DNA of 64,000 nt from Halopolyspora algeriensis (GTDB taxonomy: Bacteria; Actinomycetota; Actinomycetes; Mycobacteriales; Pseudonocardiaceae). Location of the stretch: positions 62,001-126,000 of the forward strand of contig NZ_QPJC01000013.1 of assembly GCF_003337235.1 (NCBI RefSeq). Direction: 5' to 3'. Of this stretch, positions 43,640-53,786 are shown one piece after another. A model generated the notes under the pieces. It had not been told where the DNA came from. It made no database searches and worked only from the letters and a program-made list of their open reading frames with translations. Position numbers and translations under genes: made by a program. Each line of letters opens with the position of its first letter. The stretch's first letter is position 1.

Positions 43640-45727
43640 ATGGCACAGCGGCTTGCAGAGGCAACCAGCCCGTACCTGCTCCAGCACGCCGACAACCCCG
43701 TCGACTGGTTTCCCTGGTCACAGGAGGCGTTCGACGAGGCTCGGCGCCGTGACGTGCCGGTGCTGCTGTCGGTCGGTTATGCCGCCTGCCACTGGTGCCA
43801 CGTCATGGCGCACGAGTCCTTCGAGGACCCCGAGATCGCTGCCGTGATGAACGAGCACTTCGTCAACATCAAGGTCGATCGGGAGGAACGTCCCGACGTC
43901 GACGCGGTCTACCTCGAAGCCACGCAGGCCATGACGGGCCAGGCGGGCTGGCCCATGACCTGCATCCTGACCCCGGAGGGCGAACCGTTCCACTGCGGGA
44001 CCTACTACCCGTCGGCGCCGCTGCACGGTATGCCCTCGTTCCGGCAGCTGCTCGACGCCGTCGTACGTGCGTGGTCCGAACGCGGTGACGAGGTCCGGCA
44101 GGGTGCGGCCAAGGTGGTCGAGCAGCTTGCCGGACAGCGCGGCGCGCTGCCGGAATCCGTGCTCGACGCCGAGGTCATCGCATCGGCCGTGCAGACCCTG
44201 CACGGGGAGTTCGACTCCCGGACGGGTGGCTTCGGCGACTCGCCCAAGTTCCCCCCGTCGATGGTCCTGGAGTTCCTGCTGCGCCACGACGAACGCCTCG
44301 CTGCCGGGGACGGCGACCGGGACACCACCGCCTGGGACATGGCCGTGGCGACGTGCGAGGCGATGGCCCGGGGTGGCATCTACGATCAGCTCGCGGGCGG
44401 ATTCGCGCGCTACAGCGTCGACGCCGACTGGGTCGTGCCGCACTTCGAGAAGATGCTCTACGACAACGCGTTGCTGCTTCGTGCCTATGCCCATCTGGCG
44501 CGGCGGCAGTCGCAGGCCGTCTCCTCGTCCGAGGAAGAAGCCCCGCCCGGGAGCGAGTCCTCCGAGCGTGTGCCGGTACTGGCCGAACGGGTGACCCGCG
44601 AAACCGCCGAGTTCCTGCTGCGTGAACTACGCACTCCCGAAGGCGGATTCGCGGCCTCGCTCGATGCCGACACCGACGGTGTCGAGGGGCTCACCTACGT
44701 CTGGACACCGGCTCAGCTGCGCGAGGTACTCGGCGAGGCCGATGCCGAGTGGGCCGCCGAGCTGCTCGCGGTGACCGAGGCCGGAACGTTCGAGCGTGGT
44801 GCTTCGACCCTGCAACTTCGCCACGATCCGGACGACTGGCAACGCTGGCTCCGGGTGCGCGAGAGCTTGCATGCGGCACGGTTGCAGCGCCCGCAGCCCG
44901 CCAGGGACGACAAGGTCGTCACCGCGTGGAACGGCATGGCGATCACCGCTCTGGTCGAGGCTTCCTCGGTGCTGGACGAGCCGGAATGGCTGCGGGCCGC
45001 CGAGCAGGCCGCCACTCTGCTGCTCGAGGAGCACTACAGTGGTGGGCGGCTGCGCAGGAACTCCCGTGCGGGCACGGCCGGGCCCGCGGTAGGGGTGCTG
45101 GAGGACTACGGCTGCCTGGCCGAGGGGTTGCTCAGCCTGCACCAGGCCACTTCCGCGCAGCGGTGGCTCGAGGTCGCCTGCGAGCTGCTGGACACCGCGC
45201 TGGAGCAGTTCGCCGACACCGACAATCCCGGCGCCTTCCACGACACCGCCGCCGACGCCGAGACGCTGGTGCGCCGGCCGTCGGACCCCACCGACAACGC
45301 CAGCCCCTCCGGGGCGTCGTCGTTGACCTCGGCGCTCGTCACGGCCTCCGCCCTGGCGGGCGAGGGACGGGCACTGCACTACCGCCAGGTCGCCGAGCGG
45401 GCTTTCGCGCGTGCGGGCTTGATCGCACAGCGAGCACCACGCTTCGCGGGGCACTGGCTGGCCGCCGCCGAGGCGCTGCAGCACGGGCCGCTGCAGATCG
45501 CCGTTGCCGGCGACGCGGACAGCGATCGCGCGTCCCTGCTGCGCGCCACCCGGCGATACGCCCCGGGCGGGGCGGTGGCGGTGGCCGGGCAACCGGAGGA
45601 GACCGGTGTGCCGCTGCTGAAGGGCAGGCCGCTGGTCGACGGGGCCGCTGCGGCGTACGTGTGCCGTGGCTATGTCTGTGACCGTCCGGTCACCACTGCC
45701 GGGGAGCTCGTCGCGGCCCTGCGGTGA
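43640..45727 (+). CDS. Thioredoxin-domain (DUF255/YyaL) protein
   Basis: A 695-residue protein. The N-terminal thioredoxin-like domain includes [20 protein letters not shown] (residues 11-30) and [17 protein letters not shown], with the CHWC pair; the rest is an (alpha/alpha)6-barrel of N-acylglucosamine 2-epimerase type ([40 protein letters not shown]). This is the widespread YyaL/spermatogenesis-associated protein 20 family, function unproven. The ATG at 43640 matches the family start. It corresponds to Rv1084. Confidence 0.9.
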   Translation: MAQRLAEATSPYLLQHADNPVDWFPWSQEAFDEARRRDVPVLLSVGYAACHWCHVMAHESFEDPEIAAVMNEHFVNIKVDREERPDVDAVYLEATQAMTGQAGWPMTCILTPEGEPFHCGTYYPSAPLHGMPSFRQLLDAVVRAWSERGDEVRQGAAKVVEQLAGQRGALPESVLDAEVIASAVQTLHGEFDSRTGGFGDSPKFPPSMVLEFLLRHDERLAAGDGDRDTTAWDMAVATCEAMARGGIYDQLAGGFARYSVDADWVVPHFEKMLYDNALLLRAYAHLARRQSQAVSSSEEEAPPGSESSERVPVLAERVTRETAEFLLRELRTPEGGFAASLDADTDGVEGLTYVWTPAQLREVLGEADAEWAAELLAVTEAGTFERGASTLQLRHDPDDWQRWLRVRESLHAARLQRPQPARDDKVVTAWNGMAITALVEASSVLDEPEWLRAAEQAATLLLEEHYSGGRLRRNSRAGTAGPAVGVLEDYGCLAEGLLSLHQATSAQRWLEVACELLDTALEQFADTDNPGAFHDTAADAETLVRRPSDPTDNASPSGASSLTSALVTASALAGEGRALHYRQVAERAFARAGLIAQRAPRFAGHWLAAAEALQHGPLQIAVAGDADSDRASLLRATRRYAPGGAVAVAGQPEETGVPLLKGRPLVDGAAAAYVCRGYVCDRPVTTAGELVAALR

Positions 45728-45787
45728 GGCCCCCCACATTGAATGAGCCGGCTGGCTTGTCCAGGGGGTGTGCTGGTGACCCCGCGT

Positions 45788-46465
45788 TCACGAGTACAGG
45801 GCGAGCCAGATCGCGACGTGATGGCAGATCGCGGCCAGGGACACCGCGGAGTGGAAGAACTCGTGGTAACCGAAGGTGGCGGGCCAGGGATCGGGTCTGC
45901 GCACCGCGTAGAAGATCGCACCGGCGGTGTAGAGCGCTCCGCCGGCAAGCAGCAGCACGAGAGCCGCCACCCCGGCGTTGGCCAGCAGGTCGGGCAGGAC
46001 GAATACGGCCACCCAGCCGAGCGCGATGTAGACCGGCACGCCGACCCAGCGCGGCCCGTTCGGCCAGGCCAGCTTGAGCACGACACCCGCCAGCGCGCCG
46101 CCCCAGACCACCGCGAGCACGAGTGCGCCGGTCGTCGGCTGCATGGCCACCATCGCCAGTGGTGTGTACGTGCCGGCGATGAACAGGAAGATCATCGAGT
46201 GATCGAGCCTGCGCATCCATGTTCGCGCACCGAGGGTTGCCCAGGTCTTGCGGTGATACAGCGCGCTGACCCCGAACAGCCCCAGCACCGTGGCGACGTA
46301 GACCGAGGTTCCGAGCGCGGCCCGAGCGGACACCGTGGTGGCGGCCAGTGCGATGAGCGTGGCTCCTGCCGCGCACGCGACGACCAGGGACCAGAAGTGA
46401 ATCCAACCCCGCAGCCGGGGCTTGCTCGGGGCCTCGGGCCGGTCGGAGGAGATCACCGTAGTCAC
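45788..46465 (-). CDS. Hemolysin III/PAQR family membrane protein
   Basis: A 225-residue protein with seven predicted membrane helices. The conserved zinc-type residues of the PAQR family are present: SALYHRK, the Asp/His in RRLDHSMIFLFIAGTYTP, and HEFFHSAVSLAAICHH near the C-terminus. Bacterial members are named hemolysin III, but hemolysis is not their established role; lipid hydrolase activity is suspected. The start is GTG at 46463-46465. Position matches Rv1085c. Divergent from the prenyltransferase gene. Confidence 0.9.
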   Translation of the reverse strand: MTTVISSDRPEAPSKPRLRGWIHFWSLVVACAAGATLIALAATTVSARAALGTSVYVATVLGLFGVSALYHRKTWATLGARTWMRRLDHSMIFLFIAGTYTPLAMVAMQPTTGALVLAVVWGGALAGVVLKLAWPNGPRWVGVPVYIALGWVAVFVLPDLLANAGVAALVLLLAGGALYTAGAIFYAVRRPDPWPATFGYHEFFHSAVSLAAICHHVAIWLALYS

Positions 46466-46584
46466 GCCTCGAGACTACGGGAGCGCCGATCGGTCGGCAC
46501 GCACCCTGCGGTGATATGCGTGTCACTGCTACAGATCCCAGGGAGTCGCTGCGCCTCGTCGGAGCCCGCGTACTCTCGTGGGGC

Positions 46585-47361
46585 GTGGCGCTCAAGGTCC
46601 GGTTGCGGGAACTGATCTACGATCTCTACGAGCGGCGGCTGCGTCGCCAGCTCGCTGGTGCCCCGCGTCCCAAACATGTCGGGGTGATCCTCGACGGCAA
46701 CCGCCGGTGGGCCAAGGAAGCCGGATTCGATGCCGACTACGGCCACCGCGCCGGTGCGCGCAAGATCGCCGACTTCCTCGGCTGGTGCCGGGAGGCCGAT
46801 GTCGATGTGGTCACGCTCTGGCTGCTGTCCACGGACAACCTGAGCCGTTCCAGCAGGGAGGTCGACTCCTTGCTGGAGATCATCGCCGGGGTGGTCGAGG
46901 AAATCACCCAGCCGAGCAAGCCGTGGCAGGTCCGGATCGTCGGCGCACTGGACCTGCTTCCGACGGAGATCGCCGCTCGGGTCTCGGCCGCGGCGCTGCG
47001 CACGGAAGGGCGTACGGGGATGCAGGTCAACGTGGCGGTCGGATACGGCGGACGCCGCGAGATCGCCGATGCCGTGCGCAAGTTGCTGCAGCAGCATGCC
47101 GAGGCGGGCACGACCATCGAGGAACTGGCCGAGGTCCTCGATGTCGACCACATCGCCGAACACCTGTACACCTCCGGTCAGCCGGATCCCGAACTGCTCA
47201 TCCGGACCTCCGGGGAGCAGCGGCTGTCCGGTTTCATGCTCTGGCAATCCGCGCACTCGGAGTTCTGGTTTTGCGAGACGTACTGGCCGGCATTCCGGCG
47301 CGTGGACTTCTTGCGCGCCCTGCGCAACTTCGCCACGCGGCATCGGCGCTTCGGGTCCTGA
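46585..47361 (+). CDS. Short-chain cis-isoprenyl diphosphate synthase
   Basis: A 258-residue UppS-family enzyme. VILDGNRRWAKEAGF contains the catalytic Asp and the phosphate-binding Asn-Arg-Arg; NVAVGYGGRREI and IRTSGEQRLSGFMLWQSA are the later conserved regions. The neighbour order and close resemblance to Rv1086 (omega,E,Z-farnesyl diphosphate synthase, C15) suggest the short-chain type that primes decaprenyl phosphate synthesis. The GTG at 46585 matches the Rv1086 N-terminus; an upstream in-frame ATG at 46516 would add 23 residues. Confidence 0.88.
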   Translation: MALKVRLRELIYDLYERRLRRQLAGAPRPKHVGVILDGNRRWAKEAGFDADYGHRAGARKIADFLGWCREADVDVVTLWLLSTDNLSRSSREVDSLLEIIAGVVEEITQPSKPWQVRIVGALDLLPTEIAARVSAAALRTEGRTGMQVNVAVGYGGRREIADAVRKLLQQHAEAGTTIEELAEVLDVDHIAEHLYTSGQPDPELLIRTSGEQRLSGFMLWQSAHSEFWFCETYWPAFRRVDFLRALRNFATRHRRFGS

Positions 47362-47565
47362 TCGAGTGAAAGTGGCCGGATCCGGATTTTGTCCGGTCGG
47401 CCGCGCTGTCGGCTCCGGGAACGGCAAAAGACCACGGGGAGTTTCCGAATTGTTCGAGTCCTTTCACGCTGCTGCGTGATCGTCGACGGTTCTCCGGCGC
47501 CGTGTATCGGGAAGGATTCCGCATTGCGCATCGGATCCTCGAAGAGATTTCCCGAATGGATGAAC

Positions 47566-47597
47566 AGGGGCGCCGGAAGTGCGGTTCCGGCGCCCCT
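47566..47597 (-). terminator. Terminator after the chaplin-like gene
   Basis: A perfect 13-bp stem AGGGGCGCCGGAA/TTCCGGCGCCCCT (47566-47578 with 47585-47597), 56 bp downstream of the minus-strand stop at 47653. Confidence 0.75.
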
Positions 47598-47652
47598 GGC
47601 GCGCTCTGTCGGGCCGTGTCGTCACAATTCCCCGACGCCCGGCCCGTTCGGG

Positions 47653-47901
47653 TCAGCCCTTGGCGGAGGGGTGGTCCACGATCGGGGCGTTGACGCACTG
47701 ATTCGCCTGACCCGAGAAGATCGGCACGACGGCACCCAGCACGGCAATGTTGTTTCCGCAGGCCTGCACCGGCAGGACACTGAGGTTGTTGTCGTTGAGG
47801 ATGTTGATGCCGTCGTTGTCGTGGGTGTCGGCGTTGGCGACGGGAGCCAGCGCGAGCAGGCCGGCGACGGTGCCACCGAGGACAGCTGACTTCTTCAGCA
47901 C
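47653..47901 (-). CDS. Chaplin-like small secreted protein
   Basis: An 82-residue exported protein: signal peptide MLKKSAVLGGTVAGLLALAP with an ANA-D cleavage site near residue 24, then INILNDNNLSVLPVQACGNN and IAVLGAVVPIFSGQANQC. The NxNxxxPVQxCGN pattern with two Cys about 21 residues apart resembles the chaplin domain (DUF320) of amyloid-forming surface proteins in Streptomyces, although one of the usual Gly/Val-rich strands is short. It might coat the cell surface or aerial hyphae; this is inference. The GTG at 47899-47901 has AAGGAG upstream. Confidence 0.65.
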   Translation of the reverse strand: MLKKSAVLGGTVAGLLALAPVANADTHDNDGINILNDNNLSVLPVQACGNNIAVLGAVVPIFSGQANQCVNAPIVDHPSAKG

Positions 47902-48174
47902 TTGTTCGCTCCTTGTTGGTACGGGTGATGCGAATTCGGTGTTCCTTCAGATGAGTAACCCCAGTGAAGACACCATGATCGCACTTGACGCGAAACCTAC
48001 ACATGTCCATGCCGAAGAGAAAGCTGCCTAACACCATTGTGTGGTTTGCGGATTATTCCCTCAAGCTTCTTGCCGGAGTTTCCCGGCGATCGTCGTTCTG
48101 TCGCCGCCTTTCGAGTGCGTTGCGCAAGACAGAACAACTGGGGCCCGGCGGCGCGGCGTCGTATCGTCCGGGGT

Positions 48175-49437
48175 ATGGACGCGCGCACGCTCGTCACCGA
48201 GTACTTGCTGCTCGGTCTGCGCTTCGACCGGCTCGCTGCGGGATTCGTCGACTGCTACACCGGGGATCCCGAACTGCGCCGGAGAGTGCGCGACGAACCA
48301 CGGCCCGACCCGGCACGGCTGGTGACGGCAGCGGAACGGTTACGTGCGGCCCTGGCCGAGACCGACCTGGCCGAGACCGACCCCTGCCCCGGGGTGCTGC
48401 CCCGGCAGCGCCGGACATTCCTGGATGCGCAACTGGCCGCCCTGGAATGCTCCGGTCGGATCCTGGCAGGGGAGCGCATTTCCTTCCGCGCGGAGGTGGA
48501 GGCCTACTTCCAGATCCCCATCGAACCCGGTGACCGGGACTCCTACCGGCAGGCACACGCCGAACTCGCCGAGGCTCTCCCCGGTCGCGGCCCGCTGCAC
48601 GAACGGCTCGCCGCCGCCCGCGAGGCCGAGTGTGTGCCCGCCGAGAAGCTCGACCCCTGTGTGCGGGCTCTGTCCGAGGCGCTGCGCACCCGGGTGCGCG
48701 GGAGCTTCGCTCTTCCCGCGCAGGAGCACGTCGAGTACCGCGTCGTGACCGGTCGGCCGTGGAGCGGGTTGCACAGCTACCTCGGTGACTACCGGTCGCG
48801 GGTCGCCGTCAACGCCGACTCGCCGCACCGGGTGGCGAGCCTGACCCAGTTGATCGCGCACGAGGCCTACCCCGGGCATCACACGCAGCATTGCCGCAGG
48901 GACGGTCGCTCCCCGGATGGGACGTCACCGGGCCGGGGGAGCGAGGAACGGACCCTGTCCCTGGTGAACACGCCGCAGTGCCTGATCTCCGAAGGGCTTG
49001 CCGATCTCGGACTGCACGTGGCGCTCGGTCCCGGGTGGGGGGAGTGGGCGGCGGAGGTCCTCGGCGACCAGGGCCTGCATCCGCAAGGAGCACAGGTCGA
49101 ACGGCTGGTGGAGATACTCGATCGGCTCCGGCCGGTGCGGCAGGATGCGGCGTTGATGCTGCACGAGCAGGCAGCGGACGAGTCCGAGGTCACCGACTAC
49201 TTGCAGCGCTGGCTGCTGATCCCGCGAGAGCGAGCCCGTCGGATGGTCGATTTCCTGGCACATCCCCTGTGGCGGGCCTACACCAGCACCTACGTGGAGG
49301 GCTACCGGCTGCTGCGCTCCTGGTTGCACGCCCGAATGCCTGCGGCTGCGCCGGAGGAGCGGTACCGGCGGTTGCTGGACGAGCCTCTCGTGCCGCAGAG
49401 CCTGCGTGCGGAGCTGGCAGGCGGGAGGCATGCGTGA
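48175..49437 (+). CDS. DUF885 family protein, metallopeptidase-like
   Basis: A 420-residue protein. LIAHEAYPGHHTQH near residue 230 is the HExxGH-like motif that defines DUF885, a family with a zinc-peptidase fold; the downstream ISEGLADLGLHV supplies the likely third ligand region. Typical members are 500-600 aa and often exported, so this is short and lacks a signal peptide. The TATCGT box ends 7 bp before the ATG, so the message is probably leaderless. It overlaps the PfkB gene by 4 bp (GTGA), forming a two-gene operon. Confidence 0.8.
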   Translation: MDARTLVTEYLLLGLRFDRLAAGFVDCYTGDPELRRRVRDEPRPDPARLVTAAERLRAALAETDLAETDPCPGVLPRQRRTFLDAQLAALECSGRILAGERISFRAEVEAYFQIPIEPGDRDSYRQAHAELAEALPGRGPLHERLAAAREAECVPAEKLDPCVRALSEALRTRVRGSFALPAQEHVEYRVVTGRPWSGLHSYLGDYRSRVAVNADSPHRVASLTQLIAHEAYPGHHTQHCRRDGRSPDGTSPGRGSEERTLSLVNTPQCLISEGLADLGLHVALGPGWGEWAAEVLGDQGLHPQGAQVERLVEILDRLRPVRQDAALMLHEQAADESEVTDYLQRWLLIPRERARRMVDFLAHPLWRAYTSTYVEGYRLLRSWLHARMPAAAPEERYRRLLDEPLVPQSLRAELAGGRHA

Positions 49438-50342
49438 CACCGCCACGGGTGCTGTGCGCCGGACTCGCCACGCTCGATCTCGTCCAGCGTGTCGAGGAGT
49501 TTCCCGGCCCGGACGAGAAGGTCACCGCACTGGACGCGGGCCTGCTCGCGGGTGGTCCCGCCACCGGGGCGGCACTGGCAGCGGCCGCGCTGGGCGCGCG
49601 GACGAGACTGCTCACCTCGCTGGGGCGGCACCCCCTGGCCGAGGTGGTCCGCGAAGAGCTCGCCGACCACGGCGTGGAACTCGCCGACACCGACCCGCAC
49701 AGCGAGGTGCCACCGCCGGTGTCGGCCGTATCCGTCCGGGACGGCACCGGCGAACGCCGCGTCGTCGCCCGGAACGCCGCGGGACGCCGGACCGGACCGG
49801 CGGAACCGCTGCTGGACGCGCCGGTGGCCGACGTCGTGCTGCTCGACGGTCACCATCCGGAACTCGCCGTGGCCGCCGCGACGTATGCACGCAGACACCG
49901 GATCCCGGTCCTGCTGGATGCCGGAAGCTGGAAACCCGTGCTCGACGAACTGCTTCCCGACGTCGATGTGGTGATCTGCTCGGCGGATTTCCGTGCTCCT
50001 GCGACCACCGGGACCACCGAGCAGGGGCCGGTGCTGATGGATCGAGGTGTCCGGGCCGTCGCCGTCACACGAGGCGGTGATCCGGTGCTGTGGTGGCGCG
50101 ACGATGCGGGCCGTGCGGGTGAGATCCCGGTTCCGCCCGTGACGCCCGTGGACACCACGGGTGCGGGGGATGTCTTCCACGGTGCGTTCGCTCGCGCGAT
50201 GGCGTCGATGTCCTGGTTCGAGCGATTCCCCGACGCCCTCGACTTCGCCGCGCGGGTGGCGGCGAGCCGGGTCGCTTCACCCGATCGGCGGAGTTGGTTC
50301 GCTTCGCTGCGGGAGCGCAGTGACCTGCTGTTGTGGGAATGA
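49434..50342 (+). CDS. PfkB family carbohydrate/nucleoside kinase
   Basis: A 302-residue sugar kinase. The N-terminal GLATLDLVQRVEEFPGPDEK (start of PfkB signature 1), LLAGGPATGAALAAAALGAR and the C-terminal PVDTTGAGDVFHGAFARAM with the catalytic Asp in DTTGAGD define the ribokinase/PfkB fold. The substrate cannot be assigned. The GTG start at 49434 overlaps the preceding stop. Confidence 0.87.
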   Translation: MTPPRVLCAGLATLDLVQRVEEFPGPDEKVTALDAGLLAGGPATGAALAAAALGARTRLLTSLGRHPLAEVVREELADHGVELADTDPHSEVPPPVSAVSVRDGTGERRVVARNAAGRRTGPAEPLLDAPVADVVLLDGHHPELAVAAATYARRHRIPVLLDAGSWKPVLDELLPDVDVVICSADFRAPATTGTTEQGPVLMDRGVRAVAVTRGGDPVLWWRDDAGRAGEIPVPPVTPVDTTGAGDVFHGAFARAMASMSWFERFPDALDFAARVAASRVASPDRRSWFASLRERSDLLLWE

Positions 50343-50643
50343 ATTCCGTTGCCCACCCGGTTTCGCCGATACCCTGCCCGCCGGAAGCGAGCATGCGTGG
50401 GCTACGTGGCGTGCAGGTGACGATCTGTTGAATCACCTGTGTGGCTGCCTGTTCGCAGTGCTGTGTCACGGGTAGCGTCCGCAGGTGACGGGCCGTGCCC
50501 TATGCGGTCCGTCCGGGGAGGCCCTGACCGTGGCTGCAGGCAGGATCGGACGGTTCCCCGGCACCGGTCCGGCCTCAGGCGGTGAGGGCGGCCCGGCCCG
50601 CCGACGAGCGGACGTGGTCGACCACGCCCGCGAGGGAGTAGCC
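50343..50643. other. Gap upstream of phoH2
   Basis: About 300 bp with no separate gene that I can support. The phoH2 frame is open back to 50485 and encodes a Gly/Arg-rich stretch ([18 protein letters not shown]). In mycobacteria a small antitoxin-like gene (phoAT) precedes phoH2; this stretch could be its diverged equivalent or an N-terminal extension, but there is no positive evidence. Confidence 0.35.
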
Positions 50644-52020
50644 GTGACCACACGACGTTCCCAGCCTCAAGCGGAAACCTCACCCCAGGACCTCGGTGGC
50701 GAACCGAGCCCCTCCTCCGGCAGCACCGAGATACGCACCTATGTGCTCGATACGTCGGTGCTGCTGTCGGACCCGTGGGCGATGACCCGCTTTGCCGAGC
50801 ACAGCGTGGTCCTGCCGCTGGTGGTGATCAGCGAACTGGAGGGCAAGCGCCAACATCCCGAGCTCGGCTGGTTCGCCAGGGAGGCCCTCCGCGGCCTCGA
50901 CGAACTCCGGACGCATCACGGCCGGCTCGATCAGCCGGTTCCGGTGGGTGAGCACGGAGGTCACCTGCATGTCGAGCTGAACCACTCGGACCCGCAGGTG
51001 CTGCCTTCCGGTTTCCGCACCGACTCCAACGACGCCCGGATCCTCGCGTGCGCGCTGAACCTCGCCGCCGACGGGCATGCGGTGACCCTGGTGACCAAGG
51101 ACATGCCGATGCGGGTCAAAGCCGCCTCGGTGGCGTTGGAGGCCGAGGAGTATCGAGCCCAGGACGTGATCTCCTCCGGCTGGACGGGCACGGCCGATGT
51201 GGACGTGCCGCCGAACTCCGTGGACACGTTGTTCAAGCAGGGGACGGCCGATCTCGACGAGGCCAGGGATCTCCCCCCGAACACGGGACTGCGCCTGCTG
51301 GCGGGCTCGCAGAGCGCGCTCGGCCGGATCACCGCGGACAAGCAGGTCAAGCTGGTGCGCGGCGACCGTGAGGCATTCGGGCTGCACGGCCGGTCGGCCG
51401 AACAGCGGATCGCGCTGGACCTGTTGCTCGACCCCGAGGTCGGGATCGTGTCACTGGGTGGGCGTGCCGGAACCGGCAAGTCGGCGCTCGCGCTGTGTGC
51501 GGGCCTGGAGGCGGTGCTGGAACGCGGGCAGCACCGCAAGGTCATGGTGTTCCGCCCGCTCTACGCGGTCGGCGGGCAGCAGCTGGGCTACTTGCCGGGC
51601 AGCGAGGACGACAAGATGCAGCCCTGGGCGCAGGCGGTCTACGACACGCTGGGCGCACTGGTCAGCCAGAACGTGCTCGACGAGGTCATCGACCGCGACA
51701 TGCTCGAGGTGCTGCCGCTGACCCACATCCGGGGCCGCTCGCTGCACGACTCGTTCGTGATCGTCGACGAGGCCCAGTCGCTGGAACGCAACGTGCTGTT
51801 GACGGTGCTGTCCCGGCTCGGGGCGAACTCGCGGATGGTGCTCACCCACGATGTGGCGCAGCGGGACAACCTGCGGGTCGGCCGCCATGACGGGGTGGCC
51901 GCGGTCATCGAGAAACTCAAGGGGCATCCGCTGTTCGCGCACATCACGCTGACGCGTTCGGAGCGTTCACCGGTGGCGGCCCTGGTCACCGAGATGCTGG
52001 AAGGGGAGTTCACGCCCTGA
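50644..52020 (+). CDS. phoH2: PhoH2: PIN ribonuclease fused to PhoH ATPase
   Basis: A 458-residue protein. The N-terminal PIN domain (residues about 30-170) has [15 protein letters not shown] with the first Asp and [15 protein letters not shown] and [12 protein letters not shown] with the later acidic residues. The C-terminal PhoH domain has [16 protein letters not shown] (Walker A) and [11 protein letters not shown] (Walker B). Mycobacterial PhoH2 is an RNA helicase/RNase. The GTG at 50644 has GAGGGAG upstream. Position matches Rv1095. Confidence 0.9.
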   Translation: MTTRRSQPQAETSPQDLGGEPSPSSGSTEIRTYVLDTSVLLSDPWAMTRFAEHSVVLPLVVISELEGKRQHPELGWFAREALRGLDELRTHHGRLDQPVPVGEHGGHLHVELNHSDPQVLPSGFRTDSNDARILACALNLAADGHAVTLVTKDMPMRVKAASVALEAEEYRAQDVISSGWTGTADVDVPPNSVDTLFKQGTADLDEARDLPPNTGLRLLAGSQSALGRITADKQVKLVRGDREAFGLHGRSAEQRIALDLLLDPEVGIVSLGGRAGTGKSALALCAGLEAVLERGQHRKVMVFRPLYAVGGQQLGYLPGSEDDKMQPWAQAVYDTLGALVSQNVLDEVIDRDMLEVLPLTHIRGRSLHDSFVIVDEAQSLERNVLLTVLSRLGANSRMVLTHDVAQRDNLRVGRHDGVAAVIEKLKGHPLFAHITLTRSERSPVAALVTEMLEGEFTP

Positions 52021-52152
52021 CCGGGTGTTTGAGGTAGGCGGTGGGCGAGCTTCCCGAAGCTGTCCACCGCCATACCGGTCGGTTCGAGTCCCGATCGCGG
52101 CGTGTCCGATTCGTTCAAGGCGCGGGCCCTGTCCGGCTTCTACGGTTCACCC

Positions 52153-52548
52153 ATGACGATGCAATTCAGTGCTGTGGGCCTGGTCGCCGACGACATGACG
52201 GCGACGCTGGCTTTCTACCGGTTGCTCGGCCTCGACATCCCGACCGAGGCCGACGCCGAACCGCACGTCGACGTGATCCTGCCGGGTGGGGTGCGGCTGA
52301 TGTGGGACTCCGCCGAGACGGTGCGCTCGGTCGATCCCACATGGACACCGCCGTCCGGTGGGCACCGGGCGGCGTTGGCCTTCGACTGCGGATCGCCGTC
52401 CGCGGTGGACAGCGCGTACGCCGAGATCACAGCGGCGGGCTACGACGGGCACCACGAGCCGTGGGATGCCTTCTGGGGCCAGCGCTACGCGACCGTGCTC
52501 GATCCCGACGGCAACCCCGTGGACCTGTTCGCGGCCCTCACGACGTGA
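52153..52548 (+). CDS. VOC/glyoxalase-bleomycin-resistance family protein
   Basis: A 131-residue single-domain VOC protein. MQFSAVGLVADDMTATLAFY and the C-terminal YATVLDPDGNPVDLFA are the standard half-fold markers. Possible metal ligands include the His in HVDVILPGG and residues near HHEPWDAFWG; the substrate is unknown. A TACGGT box ends 6 bp before the ATG, suggesting a leaderless message. Its 3' end overlaps the convergent AraC gene by 11 bp. Confidence 0.82.
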   Translation: MTMQFSAVGLVADDMTATLAFYRLLGLDIPTEADAEPHVDVILPGGVRLMWDSAETVRSVDPTWTPPSGGHRAALAFDCGSPSAVDSAYAEITAAGYDGHHEPWDAFWGQRYATVLDPDGNPVDLFAALTT

Positions 52549-53272
52549 CCAGTGCCGTGAAGCTCGCCCCGGCCAGGTCCCGGGTCTCCCGGATCAGGTG
52601 GGCCTGATCGGCGTAGCCGGCGTGCGCGGCGATCTCCGCGCCGGCCAGTCCCGATTCGGCGAGGCGGAGTGCGGCCCGCAAGCGCAGGATCCGCGCCAGC
52701 GTTTTCGGGCCGTACCCGAACCGTCGCAGACTGAGGCGGTGCAGCTGCCGTTCGCCCAGGTTCACGTGGTCGGCGACCGTGGACACCGACGCGCCCCCGC
52801 GGAGCAGCCCGACGATCGCCGTTGTTCGCGAGTCCTGTATGGCGTTCGGGTGCGACAGGGCGAAGGACTCCAGCACACGTCCGGGATCGGCTGCTTCGAC
52901 GACTCGTTCGACGAACGCTCTCGTCCGGTCGTCACCCACGACCTCGGTCAGCGGCACGAGGGTGTCGCGCAGTTCGGCGGCGGGAACTCCCAGCAGATCG
53001 GGTAGGAATCCCGGCGGAAAGCGCAGACCGACGTAGCGGTCACCCACGTTTCCGTGCACTTCGTACGGGCGCGTGTCCGGGCCGGCGACGACGATCTCGC
53101 CGCCTGCCCGGATCAGGTCCATGCACCCGTCGGGCAGCACGCGACCCGATCCGGTGATCGTCGCCTGCCACACGACCGCATCGGGACCACCGACCACCGC
53201 TGTTCGTACATGCTCCGAGTGTGCCGGACACGTCCGACACGGTTGGTGACACTCACCATCGTGTGGGTTCAA
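52538..53272 (-). CDS. AraC family transcriptional regulator
   Basis: A 244-residue regulator. The N-terminal half contains GRVLPDGCMDLIRAGGEIVV, a motif of actinobacterial AraC proteins with a cupin-like sensor, and the C-terminal HTH pair spans about 150-240 (VADHVNLGERQLHRLSLRRF, IAAHAGYADQAHLIRETRDL). The TTG at 53270-53272 is the outermost start; the Cys-rich first 20 residues are doubtful, and translation may begin further in. The convergent overlap with the VOC gene suggests linked evolution but not cotranscription. Confidence 0.8.
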   Translation of the reverse strand: MNPHDGECHQPCRTCPAHSEHVRTAVVGGPDAVVWQATITGSGRVLPDGCMDLIRAGGEIVVAGPDTRPYEVHGNVGDRYVGLRFPPGFLPDLLGVPAAELRDTLVPLTEVVGDDRTRAFVERVVEAADPGRVLESFALSHPNAIQDSRTTAIVGLLRGGASVSTVADHVNLGERQLHRLSLRRFGYGPKTLARILRLRAALRLAESGLAGAEIAAHAGYADQAHLIRETRDLAGASFTALVTS

Positions 53273-53276
53273 TTGG

Positions 53277-53534
53277 TTACTGGTAGTGGTAGCGGGCTTG
53301 CAGAACTACGATGTCGTCGCCGTCGACCAGGTAGACAAGTCGGTGCTCTTCGCTGATACGTCGAGACCAGCTTCCTGCGAAGGCGTGGCGCAATGGCTCG
53401 GGTTTGCCGATACCGTCGAACGGGTCGCGGAGGACGTCATCGAGCAGTCGGTTGATGCGCTTGAGGGTTGCCCGGTCGGCGGTGAGCCAGTGTTTGTAGT
53501 CTTCCCACCCGTTCGGAGTGAAGACAAGCCTCAT
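53277..53534 (-). CDS. yoeB: YoeB/Txe-type mRNA interferase toxin
   Basis: An 85-residue RelE-superfamily toxin. MRLVFTPNGWEDYKHWLTAD and GKPEPLRHAFAGSWSRRISE, then HRLVYLV and QARYHYQ at the C-terminus match YoeB closely, including the catalytic Glu/Arg/His and the terminal Tyr. YoeB cuts mRNA on the ribosome. The ATG overlaps the antitoxin stop by 4 bp. The gene lies 4 bp after the AraC start on the same strand, so read-through is possible. Confidence 0.9.
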   Translation of the reverse strand: MRLVFTPNGWEDYKHWLTADRATLKRINRLLDDVLRDPFDGIGKPEPLRHAFAGSWSRRISEEHRLVYLVDGDDIVVLQARYHYQ

Positions 53535-53776
53535 CGCGACAGCGGGTGTTCGTGACGCTCACCGCCGCGTGCCTGGGCAAAGCTTTCCAATAGACGACGA
53601 GCGTTGGCCGGGGACCGCAACAGGTGGGCGGTCTCCTCCAGTGCTTCGTAGTCTTCGCGCGAGACCAGAACCGCATCGCCGCGCCGAGAGTTGATCTCCA
53701 CGGGAGTGCGGTCGTTGTTGACCTGTTCAATGAGCGGGAACAGGTTCTTGCGGGCTTCGGACGCGGTGATCGCCAT
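53531..53776 (-). CDS. yefM: YefM/Phd-type antitoxin
   Basis: An 81-residue antitoxin. MAITASEARKNLFPLIEQVN and EINSRRGDAVLVSREDYEAL form the Phd/YefM DNA-binding fold, followed by the toxin-wrapping tail. Two ATGs are adjacent; 53776 is preferred because GGAGG is 5 nt upstream of it, while the first is only 2 nt away. It is coupled to yoeB by a 4-bp overlap. A dyad with 9-bp arms lies directly upstream. Confidence 0.88.
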   Translation of the reverse strand: MAITASEARKNLFPLIEQVNNDRTPVEINSRRGDAVLVSREDYEALEETAHLLRSPANARRLLESFAQARGGERHEHPLSR

Positions 53777-53786
53777 CATTACCTCC

